From: Mesodorylaimus sp. YZB2_4
Lineage: Eukaryota > Nematoda > Enoplea > Dorylaimida > Dorylaimidae
Assembly (NCBI GenBank): GCA_030248295.1
Contig: JASANH010000517.1
Coordinates: 248,001 to 312,000 of the forward strand
DNA: 64,000 bases
Reading direction: 5' to 3'
The notes under the pieces were generated by a model, which was not told the DNA's origin, did not search any database, and saw only the letters and a list, made by a program, of their open reading frames with translations. Positions 1 to 11,348 of this stretch are shown here, piece after piece; positions within the stretch are counted from its first letter, which is position 1; every line of letters starts with the position of its first letter. The position numbers and the translations under genes are program-made.

Positions 1-1138
1 CCGATCGACCCGATAATCATGCTCTCCCTGGCCGTCGTCACCGCCGCAACGCCGGTTATACTGACCAAGCCCGACAGGATGGCTGTGAGCAAATAGCCGA
101 TATCGTATTTGCCCCTTTTAACTACGACACTGATGGCCAGACCAGTCAATGCCCCGCCGATACTGGCATTAAGAGTGTTGACGGCCACTGCTGATGAGAC
201 ACGCCACAGCCCGCCACTCACGCCAAACGTGCTGCCGCAATTGAATCCTAACCAAGCCCACCACAGCATGAACGCACCGGTCAGGGCGGTGACTGGTGAA
301 GACATAGCTCGACTATGCTTATCCGTTTTGGACCACCCGAGTCGCGGGCCCATCAACAACGTGGCCACCAAGGCTGATGAGCCACCCAACGTGTGCACAA
401 CGCAAGAACCAGCGAAGTCGAAGAACCCCAGGGCGTGCAACCAGCCCGTACCATTCCAGATCCAACAAGCGGGAAAGCAGTAAACGAGGGTGTTTAGGAA
501 GGAGAACATATTGTAAGTGTGAAGCTTGACCCGCTCAGCAATGGCACCCGACACGATCGTGGTGGCTGTTGTGGCAAAGGAAAATTGAAACACGTAATGC
601 ACGTACGCGCTGCCCGCATTCACCAAATCACCCGAGGCAGCTGCATCGAAGAAAAAGCCGCCATACCCGCAAAACCAAGTGGATGGAGTTCCGAAGCTGA
701 GCGCGTAGCCAAACATCCAATAGCTGACACCACCCAAGGTAACGTCCACGATGTTCTTGACCTAAAAAGCGCTAGGCATGTAGAATATTTGAATTACCGC
801 CAGATCTCACAAGGCGGGAATTTAAACTTTGGCTCGTGAGGACCCACATCTATCTGTCTACAATCATTGCTCTATCATCATGCTTGCATCATTCTCGAAC
901 ATACCATGATATTGGCCACGTTTTTGGACGATACGTATCCAGCCTCCAACAGGCCGAATCCAGATTGCATGGTCAGGATCAAGAACGCGTTAGTGAGAAT
1001 CCATGACGCATCGTCGGCCGTCAGTGTCTCTTCTTCGTGCTCGGTGCTGTTCGAGTTCAGAGCTGCATGAATTCGTAATGTCTGCACTGACGCAGTTCGA
1101 GGCATAGTTGGCGAGTTATCAGTGGTGGTAAGGTTCAA
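1..1138 (-). CDS. AMT: Ammonium transporter (Amt/Rh family), 5' part, cut by window edge
   Basis: Membrane channel of the Amt/MEP/Rh family that moves ammonium or ammonia across the plasma membrane. Two exons are visible: 905-1138 (start codon at 1138, 78 codons, donor GTATGT) and 761 down to the window edge (acceptor TTTTAG), joined in phase 0. The first exon carries the family motif SGFGLLEAGYVSSKN, a match to the FFEAGLVRSKN region after the first membrane helix. The second has FDFAGSCVVHTLGG, which keeps the Asp and the first of the twin pore histidines known from AmtB, then WAWLGFNCGSTF. About 330 residues are present of a usual 400-500; the second pore histidine must lie outside the window. 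The N-terminus before the first helix is hydrophilic with an N-S-T sequon, so probably extracellular. Identification is firm; the exact subfamily (animal Amt rather than Rh) is inferred from the motifs. Confidence 0.93.
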
Positions 1139-1150
1139 GGATAGACTGGA

Positions 1151-1310
1151 TGATAAGAACTTTTGGCGCTCAGATACGATATCAAGTGATCTTATCGCTG
1201 AGATATAGTCGATAAAAATCAGATCAACGCCATGTCATTCGATGAGAGAAGTCTGGCTCAATATTTTGTGATTGAACCACGAATTTCTCTCAGTGATAGT
1301 TTTTGATAAG
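1151..1310. promoter_or_regulatory. Cluster of three GATA motifs upstream of the ammonium transporter
   Basis: TGATAAG occurs at 1151-1157 and 1304-1310, and its reverse-strand form CTTATCG at 1191-1197, all within 175 bases upstream of the start codon at 1138. WGATAR sites are bound by GATA factors, which drive gut genes in nematodes and insects. The third site sits in a small inverted repeat AGTGATAGT...ACTATCACT at 1292-1319. Use as a promoter is inference. Confidence 0.35.
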
Positions 1311-4102
1311 ACTATCACTCAGCTGATTGTGAATGAAATCGGTCGTTTCTCAAGGCAGGTAATTGAATAATCGAAACAATGGCAGTGTTTGAAAGTTATA
1401 TTCTTCTAATCGTGTAGTAGCCGCTTTCAGAACTGGCTTTGTTCAATATGGCACGGGTGTTAACCTCGTGAGAACAGAGTCACAGAAATTGTGGACGCTA
1501 ACGAGTCATCAGATGACTGATACGAACCATGGCCTCCTAATGGAATATGCTTATGCAACAACGGAATGCATAATGAAGTAGCGGAGGGCTTGAAAAAGAG
1601 GGTAGAAATAGGATAGGAGGCAGTGAGTGATTATCACCACAACGTCGATGACACTGCCCGTCTATCTTCTCGTCTCTTGTTTCACTTCCTCTCTTATATT
1701 ACTAGCTAGGCCTACAGATGTACCTGCTCTGCTCGCAGCGCAGGTAATTCTTGTCTCCATGAGAGCCAAGGAGACAGGGGTATAAGAAGGCGATCATTCA
1801 ATGTGAGAATCGAAATGAGCCCTGTCTATCTAGCTCGTCGCGTGGCACCTTGAACCTGAACCTTACTCACATATCGAGAATGAATTAGTTAATTACCGGG
1901 CTAGTATCAGGTGATAAAGGTCTTAGGCTATGTTCGATAATACCCTGCCTAGCAATGGTTCGACAAACGTCATTCGCGCTTGTGCGCAATGGATAATGGC
2001 TCTGAAAAACTTCTGCATTCAGCGAGCGCCAGTGTGTGAGCAGTATTAGATCTGCAGGGGGCAGGGCGAAAGAAAAAGACGAGGTAAATTCTATGTGTGA
2101 CGCACAGGAAAGTGCAATGTGCCAAGCTTTTGTCCATGGCATTAGCACAGCACGATCAACATTGGAACAATGGAAGGAACTTGTCCGTGGCCAGGTTAGG
2201 CAGGTTATGGCAAATGGAAGAGGAAACTTTGCTTAGCAGACCCATCACGGCATGCTTATTGAATTCGAGCCCATGTCTCCACAAGTCAATAGAGATGGAT
2301 GCCGTGCCTTCTTCTCCCGCCCCTTGATGCGTCGGCGGAATATCATGAATGGACGTGTTTAACGAAATTTAAAATGTACATCTGATCGTGAGAACAGGAA
2401 CCTCAAACGAAGTAAAAGCTAGGTGGGTTTTTGCCAAAGGGATTAAATTTGTCCAGGAACGAGAAACCAAATTTTGTGACTGCCGTAAGCGGGGACTGTT
2501 TTAACTTTTTCCGGAAAAGTGGGTTTAGCCAAGGTGGCTTACACGATGAGCGAGAATGGGACCATAAAGTAATCGACCATCCGAATGTAAGCGTTGTGTA
2601 TTTTCTCTCTATGCGTTTCCAGCATCACGCCTCCTTTGCCTTGGTGTATTGGTGAAGGACGTCTGTCGCAGTTTGCTTTGCACAGTTGCGAACTACTCCT
2701 AATTACGTACGTGCCGTGCCTTCTTTGCCTGATTATCGAGATTCTTTGTGATGCAGTGTTCACTCAACATTCAGCCCTCAGTTGGTCTGACTGCAGCATC
2801 AACTTGAAGCGTTGCTGTTCCTTTTGTACGATTCATTTTGCAATTGAACTTTTTATTGTTTTTACGCCCTCTTTTTGGGGGTTTCAGGAAAGAGCCATTT
2901 GTGAACCGCGCGATCGACTTCGATAACTTTGGTACTAGTGTGATCAACATCCTTGTACTCTAACCGCACCTGGCAAAAGATGACCCAACCCTGACCAAGA
3001 AACAGGTCGGCACGCCTTTACAGTGCTGTACAGTATATACTCCCCACCCAGACTACTTTGCTGGACCATGACTATCATATGTATATATCTCTTCTCGATA
3101 GTTCTTCTCAATTGTTCGGAGAGTAGCGACTAGATTACATTGTTGTTGATCGAACCAGTGCTGACACGACGTGGTACCTCTGATAACTGGTAACTGGGTA
3201 ACCGGTTACACACAGTAGACGAGTGCAGGCCTAGTATAAAACCCAACACTAGCATATCCTGCCTATCAAGGCCGATAGAGATATCCGGATGTAGCCCCGT
3301 GTTATAAGACACTTAAAAATAGGCTTAAATACCTTATCTGCGCATCAGTGCACTGTTTGAGAGAACTGGTCAGCATCTCCCAATTTGTGGAGCAATTTGT
3401 GACCTTAAAGTCATCGACCACTTGAATGTAACCCAGGGCCACCGGCCAGACACGAGACCGAGAGCAAGATCGACGTCACGGTCGAGTGACTGGTTTGGCT
3501 TGGAGGCATGGGGTGGTGTAACTGGTATTGAGTTTCTGGTCTGAAATTCGACTTGAGCAATTTGGGTCTAGGACAATCAAAACCTTTTTCGCGGCCGTCA
3601 CGTGCGCTTGCTCCCTCATTGTGAGCCTAAACGGCCTTGGACGGTGTCAATAAATCATACACGAGGCGTCTTGGGCTGCGCGGGCTCGTTTCCTCGGCTT
3701 AGGTCGTCCATTTGCTGGTCCTAGGGCACCCTAGGGTTGGCCAAAGATTGCAATACGTTGAAGTACGAACAACTGCTGAATGCAATGGTAGACTCAGGTT
3801 AGTTGATGGTCTGTGAACCAAGAATGCAGTCGGAGCGAGCAGTGCATTCTGAACACCAGGCGAAATGAGGCTTCAAATTGTGTAGATTATCGCTAAAAAT
3901 AGTTATCGTTATCTCAGCGCTTGGATGTACAGTATAGCTTCTGCGAATATCACACACAATTGCAGATTTTTATTTCCCCTCCAATAATTTCCCTAACTGG
4001 ACCCACTGGTATAACAATTTCATTGTTTCAATTTCATCAAAAGCAGCACAACTCTTATGGATTCTGCGTAGCTTACCTACACCTAATGGCTGGATGCTTT
4101 TG

Positions 4103-4150
4103 CTCTTGTGCGTGGGGTACTCTGACGTCAGAGTGCCCCATGCACAAGAG
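4103..4150. repeat. 48-bp palindrome centred on a CRE-like TGACGTCA, followed by a further partial copy
   Basis: The 24-base arms 4103-4126 and 4127-4150 are inverse complements with two mismatches; the centre is TGACGTCA at 4123-4130, a perfect cAMP-response-element octamer. The right arm is then repeated directly at about 4158-4185 (GCGTCAGAGTACCCCATGCA), giving two direct and one inverted copy of the same module. It is about 370 bases past the 3' end of gene B. Confidence 0.75.
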
Positions 4151-4512
4151 GTCTCTGGCGTCAGAGTACCCCATGCACAAGAGGTGTCCCATGCCCTGCC
4201 CTGATCCTTCCCAAAGTTTGGAACTGCTGGGTTCAATCGACGGCTAGTGTGCACGAATTGTGATCAGCTTTTTGGCTCAAAGCGAACAAATCAGGTGGTG
4301 ACTTTGAACCAGAGAACTTTCGATTGGCAGAATGACGCCTAAACTGAGCCAATCGCCGTCCAACTTGAACCTGAACCTGTAATTTACTGTACTAATCAAG
4401 TATACACATTCCACCATGAAGCGACACCGCCAGACAAGCGTTTGCTTGCACAGTTATTCAAATAGTTGGGTCATCTTAATATCACCAGCACGTCCCATCT
4501 GATTTTCATTTA

Positions 4513-7500
4513 CTAATTGCAAGCGGGTGTGGAAGCCGAGTCGGGGCTGCCTCCTGATGATTGCAATAACTGAATGTTATCCACACCAACGGCTCCCTCA
4601 CTGGCTCCCTTCTGATTGTCCGAAATGAAGTGTACCTGAATAGGAATAAAGGCTGAAGATTATGTACAATTTTGCGGCAGGAAGGACAATTTTTGCGTCT
4701 AGCGGCGAGGGGGGTCAGATAAGAAACGCGGATGATAAGAATAAAAAATGATCTTGGTAAAATAAGAAAGGTATCATGGACTCGTGAAATGAAAGTGAGT
4801 TTCTGAAAACTTTATGGGGACTGCCTCCACTTGAGCAGACTAGCAGTCAAACCTGAGCTCGTTATCATACCTGTCTGGTTCCGGCCGGGCACGAAATGCT
4901 TGCCTTTCTCCACACCTTGTAATGTGACACTTGCACATCAGGGGTGGTATCGAATGGACAATTGCTTTCGGTATCACAGCAGGCCCTCAAATCGACACCT
5001 TCGACCGCCTTGTAGTAATCGAAACGGACGACATAGTCCTGATCGAAGTTAGCATCAGTCGTCATCATAGATTTTTCGCCCTTTTTCTTCAAGTAGGTGG
5101 CTGCGAATTTTTGGCCATCCGGGCCTAAAAGAATTGCAGTTTGGAAAGATAAAGTCAGCTGGTCGAGTTAGTGATATTCTTAACGAAGATCTACGCGGTG
5201 GGCTTATGAACCTCCAAGTAAAGTGAAAGTACAGCAAAGCAAGCATAGCATGCAGCAGCACCGGAAGACGCGTTATCTATTGTACGTAGGGACACTATCT
5301 TGGTAAAGGTAGGAATTTAAATATTTAAGGTAGAATTTATAATATCGCTGGAAAATAAATTCTAAAACTAATGCTTTATCTACGACATGCTGCGCTTGCC
5401 TATCAAATGTTCAGCAATCACTGCATACTTGGTCTTTTGACGCCAGTCAACGGGTTATTATAAGGCGCTGATTCGACTCCCCAGTTCTTGAACGCATTTC
5501 CGCCGGACGAGGTTTGAGAGTAGGAGCACGGGTTGCCTAGAACGTGGAGTGATTATGCTGCCAATGAGCCTGTGGCAAATGTGGAAGGATGTACATGCAC
5601 ATGAAAGGACTGCAAGGCTTGTACAGATGACAAGGATGACAAAAACGTCGTGTCAAGACCAATAAGATGATAATTCTTGCCAATACGATCATATCTACGC
5701 GAATTTCATGTCTCCCTTTTCTTACCTTGTTCAAAATTGCAGTTGATCTCTTTGCAAGGTGGAATAACGACTGGCGGCGCGGGAGTTGGAGCTGGCGTGG
5801 GGGCCGGAGTTTCAGGGGCGGGTGTTGTTGTGTCAGCTAAAACCGTAACATCAATCCACGTTTTAATTCATCAGAGAAGTCCACTCTTACGGCAAATTTC
5901 GCATTGAACAGTAACATCGTCGATAATTGCTACTGTCCCTTTCGGTGCAGTGAAACCGCGAGCGATGATGGCGATCTGAAAGAGTTCGATCGGTAGTTCA
6001 AGTAATGCTCGCAGTGCTGGCCATGACAGTAAAGCATGATGCCAAGACTGGTTTATTGCGTCATAGATGCGCTGCAAGGCTGTTACTGCAAATACTTGTC
6101 AAATAGTTCCCCCGGGGTGGTATGATATGGATACCAACTGTATGTACAGCGACAGAGACTCCTGCTGCATGACCAAGTCCATGGGCGCCATGTCTTATGG
6201 AGGAAAAGAAGGCGAGAACTGTACTCGATGAGTGAATTGCATGCACTGGGTCTTCAGATTGATTGCTATTGCAAGTCAATGTATGTTGCAAATTTTAATC
6301 CCCCTCCCCCCATAGTTCCCTTCAAATAATACCCCTGCCTTGCACGACTCATTTGAAATAACAGTGTATTTTTCCCTGGATATTACTTGAGGACTTACTG
6401 TACGTGGTGTAATTTTGTGGGTCAACTTTTTTTCAGATACCAACCTCCCCAGTTTTCCATGCATTTCTTGATAGCCCGAACTTACTCGTTTATTCTGGCC
6501 ACCAGGAACAGTCACTGTGTCCTGATTTCCACTCGATGCTGGCAGAGTTTTGCAGTTTTGAGGTGGATCGCTAGGACTGTCCAATGAGCACACTTCAATA
6601 TGCGTGCCACTGCTTTGCCAGTGCCTGAAAGTAGGTTCATGTAGTTCGTGTATGTTTGGGCGAAGTCCACCAATACTCACTTTAATTTCACAGTGATATC
6701 TCCATTGACGCATGTGATTGGGCAAGAATACATCTGAGCCGTTTGTTCACTGTTGCCCGCCACCTCTGATGCAGTGAGCAGGTAGCTGCCATCTGAAAAA
6801 TTACACGCAGTCTCTCATTAGTAACAACTAGCAGGTGATCGAAATCAGCGCGTATCAAACGTATGCTGAAGACTTTTATTTACAGTTTGAAGCATCCCCT
6901 TAGTGAGTCTATATTAGGGAAAACTGCAAGATTTAGTATAACGCGGGGAGGTAAAACAGCACGCGCATCAGTGGGCCCAAGGATAGTAAGCAGGGTTGCC
7001 ACAGTTCATAATATTGCACAAGCAGCAGGCGCACCTGGTTGGTCGAAGAATGCCGAGAACAGGCCCTGTATTGATGTTTACCTTGTACAGTATTCCATGC
7101 TCGGACTCACCTGGCATATTCGACGTTCCAAAACTTTTTTGCATTTTAGCAGCTTCAGGTTGTCCGCTCGCTTGAACCCAGTTGATTTCATCAGCAGGTG
7201 GTTTATTATTCGACCAGCAGCAAGAGCTTTCGAAGTTGCAATTGAGGTCGTCGCAGTTGCTGACTGTATCGTCGCCCGATGCTGGAAATAAAATGCAAAA
7301 CTTGAGGGAGTCTTTAGCTCATCCAGAGGAGGCTTATGAAAACATTAAAAAAATTGAGGCAACTTACGTGCATACGGCGCTGTTTTCACGTCCTTGCCAA
7401 CCATTCCTGAAAATTATGAGAATGGAGAGTCCTCAAGATATTTATAACTTACACGCAGACAACACAAAGCTGAAAGACATACTGTAGATGCATTACAGCG

Positions 7501-8037
7501 TGCAGGGTCGATGGCTCTCCTTGTCCTGCCAAGCTACAGAGGCTACAGAAGCTCCAAAAAGAGTGGTACCAGTTTGCATTCGTAAGGCTATGTTGAATTC
7601 GAAATGGAAAAGGTAAAGAGTAATTACAGCGGCACAGTTATCAGATGGCGGGAAATTCAAATTTATGAACCCAAGCATACCGTAGTTAGAGTCAAAGTCA
7701 TCTTACCCCGCACGAAGGGCATTTTCTCAGTAAGCTAGGCCTTTGAGCAAGTAACTTGTGCCTAAAGCAAGCCCTAGCCAAATGGTCTAACGCTACAAGA
7801 TTGAGCAAGCCACTCTTACCTGCTCGAACACCGGGAAAAAAGTAGGTACTTACGTTGGATAACATTACCACCATTATCCCTCTGACCAGTAGGATGGCCA
7901 GGCTTTTTTCGGCCCTTGCCACAACTTGACACTAGAAAATGCGACAAACTGTGCGAAACGGAAAAAGAGGGTGTCTACAGTAGCGTACCATAAGTGATTA
8001 AAGAAATGACAATGAACAGTCGCAAATAGGAGTTCAT
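4513..8037 (-). CDS. Gene B: secreted protein with two MAM-like domains
   Basis: Ten exons join in phase to 409 codons plus stop: 7989-8037, 7854-7931, 7111-7281, 6681-6792, 6486-6624, 5891-5975, 5726-5836, 5429-5536, 4871-5124, 4513-4635. Exon 1 encodes a signal peptide (MNSYLRLFIVISLITY). Exon 2 is a 26-codon in-phase module with a basic KGRKK stretch. Residues from about 56 (NCNFESSCCW) form a MAM-like domain ending near VTVQCEIC; a Thr-Pro-Ala linker (PAPETPAPTPAPTPAP) leads to a second domain starting INCNFEQ and ending in GAVGVDNIQLL. The layout and several exon lengths (139, 111) match gene A, so the two are paralogues. The MAM assignment rests on the C-x-F-E start, the domain length and the ending; it could be a lineage-specific relative. 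Predicted extracellular; partner unknown. The donor of the 5429-5536 exon is the least certain junction. Confidence 0.82.
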
Positions 8038-8220
8038 GGTGGAACGTTCGAGTAAGTTTCGTTCGCCTGAAAAAGGAGGTTTTGCATGCCTTGATATAAC
8101 TTGAATGTACTTAAGACTCTAACATGCACAGGTCAGATTGACTAGTGTTTTATAGTACTGTAGGTAATAAGGACACTGAGCGTTGCTGCCGTCGCTGCGG
8201 AGAGCGGCAACGTCAGACCC

Positions 8221-8236
8221 GGGGGGGGGGGGGGGG
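8221..8236 (+). repeat. Long G/C homopolymer tract (one of seven)
   Basis: 16 G here; others are 18562-18572 (11 C), 34086-34099 (14 C), 35289-35303 (15 C), 57072-57086 (15 G), 59811-59825 (15 G) and 62623-62634 (12 G). All lie in introns or spacers. Confidence 0.8.
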
Positions 8237-9323
8237 CTAGGTGGTGACCAAGGGGAATGTTGGTCTGGTTGGTCACTGATCATAGCGGCCAGATTCTGAG
8301 GTTTCTTTTACTCGACAACTCCTCATTTTTGCGGGAGATTCAAATGCAAAACTTGCTTGCAACTTAGGATCCAGACCAGACCCCACCATCATTTAGCTAC
8401 AGCAGTGACCACTCCATAAGAAACCGTTGCTGTAGAAACTTGAAAAATGGAAAAATTTCATCAGCTGTTTTCTTCACAACAGAATCCGTGAGGCTTCAAA
8501 CACATCAGAATTTTATTGAGCAACAGCGATTTTTGGAATCTCCCTCGATCAACACGAACCTCAGGTCGATGATCAGCGCCGCGTAAAATTAGAGATCCTG
8601 TACTTAGATCAACTTATAGACAGCAATTTGGGCGGATTTTGGGAAAAGCAAGTCTAAAAGGAGAAAATCAGAGACTACAGTAGAAAACAATGCAGCACAT
8701 TCTGGCAAAATATGTAAAACTATTTTCTCGCAGAACATAATCTCTGGCAAGACCCAAACGACCAGTCAAGTACACTTGTCAAGTGTCGATTAAAAATTAT
8801 ACTACTGGCCTAGCAGATTTCAAATTCTCCTTACGAGCATCCGTATGCACCCTTGTATTCAATATCCCACGCTTTCTTTACACAATTTTCAAAGTTTCTA
8901 AAGAAATCTGGTCTGTTTTCTTCCCTATTGTTATTTCCGTTAGTTTAACTATTTTTGTGTTCTCTCCATTCTTATTATGTTTCTTCATAAAGGATTTAAA
9001 TGGTCAATTTTGCATGAAACTAGACAAGCAAGAAATGTTTGCTTTGAAAGATGTACGTAAGAGACGTCAAAGTTGAGGGTTTCGGGCGGTGTTGCTTCCT
9101 TCGAATGCATTAGGTTGTGAAAAGGAGGTGCGTAATAATTAGCTGCAACAATCCTCGTGCGTCTGTCATTCATTGAATGATAATGAGCGAGCGGAAGGTT
9201 GACTCAATGGATGCACCCACGCTGCAGGAACAGACTGACATCGAGGTCCGAGGATATTCGTGACAGAGGAGTGAACAGGATGTGGCATATGGGATAACTG
9301 TACGTGTGTGGGTATGTGATGAA

Positions 9324-9534
9324 GTTCATTTGATTTCCCGCTCAATTTATCGACAATCAACAGTTCTGGCCAAGACCAATAGCAGTGATATAGTTCTTGT
9401 TCTGGACTGACCTTTCAACCTGTCTTGAGGATGCCTGGGCGCATCTCGGATCCTTTCCTATCCCGCTAGAACAGGTCGCCTTACCCAGTCAGAACTGCTG
9501 ATTGTCGATAAATTGAGCGGGAAATCAAATGAAC
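9324..9534. repeat. Inverted repeat with 45-bp arms (hairpin or small foldback element)
   Basis: Left arm 9324-9368 and right arm 9490-9534 are inverse complements with a single mismatch, separated by about 120 bases. The arms contain GATTGTCGATAAATTGAGCG. No target-site duplication is obvious. It could be a MITE or a transcribed hairpin. Confidence 0.85.
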
Positions 9535-10003
9535 ACTGTCACAGGTGCTTGGTTGGATATGAAATAGGCCGAATAGCCCTACATTGGAGAAGATACCGCT
9601 GGGATCGGATGGACTAAACCACCCTCCAGGCAGGCCTCCTAATGGTATGAGGCAGATACGTCAACTCGATGGGTTTCTGCCTCGCCTGGAGGAACGCATC
9701 GAGCGGCCAACGAAGGCAGCCGATAAGCTGTATGCCAAGGCCAGTCAAGGCAGCCACATACTGCTCCGTGTATGCGGTGGCCAGCAAGCAACCAGATACA
9801 CTACCTTCTCCGATCACAGACATGGGCTGTGGTGTGCGCATACCTGCAGATGACAATGAATACTGTTGCTTGTTGGGTCAGAGATGGTTACGGGTCCACG
9901 AAAAGCGGATGGACTGAAATAATTTCTTGCAAAATGTGTCCCTTCATCCTTGAGCGCTCGTGCCTTCTACGTTGGGTGATGGCAAAGCATGACTATAAGA
10001 TGA

Positions 10004-10432
10004 AGCGGCCACAGTGGTGCAGCTATTCGGCGGTTCGTCTCTCTGTATTTCTTGGGAACGAGTGGCTGTGCTCGTCCCGGGTTCGATCCTCGGTGATGGA
10101 GGTCGGTCTGCGAGCCATAAACCCTCGCTGACCTAGCACGCCAGGCTCTGGGTGACTCACCCGGTACCCTAGAGGTGCTTCAAGTGGACAGATGGAAGCC
10201 AAACGAGCAGACAGTCTCGACTGTCCAACATCGACAAGGGTAAAGCCCATTCGCCATCGTCCGAGGAAGTCGCTGTCCAGTCCAGGATGCCCTCGCGTGG
10301 AGATGGTCCTTGAGGAGACACGCAGAGGGAAGCTGCAGTGTGACTGGTCTCCGCACAGCCTTGCTTAGAAGGTTTGACTTCTGGCCGGCTATAGACAAAA
10401 CGGGCTTCGGCCAAAAAATTTTTTAAAAACGA
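10004..10432 (+). repeat. tRNA-derived SINE, family S1, apparently full length
   Basis: The head at about 10004-10110 has an A-box-like TGGTGCAGCTATTCGG and a B-box-like GGGTTCGATCCTC. The body includes GATGCCCTCGCGTGGAG and ends in an AAAAAATTTTTTAAAAA tail. Other copies sit at about 20975-21410 and 30150-30596 (minus), 33360-33567 (3' half, plus) and 57665-58320 (3' part, plus, split by another element). Confidence 0.75.
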
Positions 10433-11278
10433 ACATGAGATGAAGGGCGGAAGGAAGAAACTGTTTAATTTCCTGCACGCGCAGCGCACCGTGCACTAAT
10501 TGTGAGTGCATTCCAAGTGGTTGTGACGGTCGTGTTAGCAACATCGCAGTATCTGCGCATCATGTGTCATCCATCGGCATTTTATCATCAGATGCCTGAC
10601 TTGAGTCAGGTTTAGATAGTTCAGGTGAATATAGAGCGGTTAATTTGATGCTGGGGTTGCCTATGGATTCTTCGTCATTAGGGAGTGCACACAATATTCC
10701 CAGTCAGACCCCATGCAGGCTAGATGATCCTGCCAAATCTATGTAAATGCCAAATGCGTTTCGTGATGGTAAAAAATGAACATGAACATCAAAAAGCCTG
10801 CACCTCCCAAAATATAGTTTTAGCACTTTTGCTTAGATGAAACAGACTCGTAAAACTTTCATCCGCGAAGACTCCTCTTTCATCCTTTGGATTTCACTTT
10901 GCATCCCCTATTCTACCAGTTCTCTTCGTCTTAGCGCCCTATTTGTCTCCCTCGCCATCGACAAAACTGGTATCTAAAGTTTGAAGCGTGTAGGTGGACG
11001 GCAGTACTTTGACGTATTGTGAACAAAAGACAGGTTGGACGGGGACCAAGGAGAGACGTGGGAAGAAAACAGGAAATGAATGAAAATTACACATAAAAAG
11101 GTGGCCTCAGTGGGACGAACACCACCGGCAATCCATCAGTCAACGTTATCTGGTAGCATTTAGTGCATGCTCACGAGTGTCATGCGAAAACTAGAAAATG
11201 TACACTGCACGATAGACTCTTTTGCAAAGGAGGCACGGGTACTGAAAAAGTTTGCGGATCTTATTGTGTGACAGTCGG

Positions 11279-11328
11279 CTTATCTGGCAATATTATGATC
11301 CGCACGTTCCAATATCGATAACTTATCA
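11279..11328 (+). promoter_or_regulatory. Two GATA motifs just upstream of gene A
   Basis: CTTATCT at 11279-11285 and CTTATCA at 11322-11328 are reverse-strand AGATAAG and TGATAAG, lying 70 and 21 bases before the start codon. Similar motifs precede the ammonium transporter and copies 2 and 3 of the cysteine-rich gene. Function is inferred only. Confidence 0.3.
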
Positions 11329-11348
11329 AACTGAAGAGAAGCATAAAA

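Larger units (their letters stand above)
1139..4512. other. Intergenic region without recognisable gene
   Basis: Between the transporter start and the last exon of gene B. No reading frame here has splice sites and family similarity that I can support. Apart from the GATA motifs near 1.2 kb and the palindrome at 4103-4150 I see nothing structured. Confidence 0.5.
8038..11348. other. Spacer between divergent genes B and A
   Basis: The 3.3-kb stretch between the two start codons must hold both promoters. It contains a 16-G tract at 8221-8236, a 45-bp inverted repeat at 9324-9534 and a full SINE at about 10004-10432. No coding exon is supported. An AT-rich hydrophobic frame near 8.8-9.1 kb lacks an ATG start and splice context. 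Confidence 0.5.

Noticed and set aside
2036-2926. Several frames of 66-110 codons in the 2.0-2.9 kb spacer
   Set aside because: Overlapping on both strands, no signal peptide, domain or splice evidence.
8783-9076. 97-codon frame with hydrophobic segments
   Set aside because: AT-rich, no ATG start, no splice context or family similarity; hydrophobicity follows from base composition.
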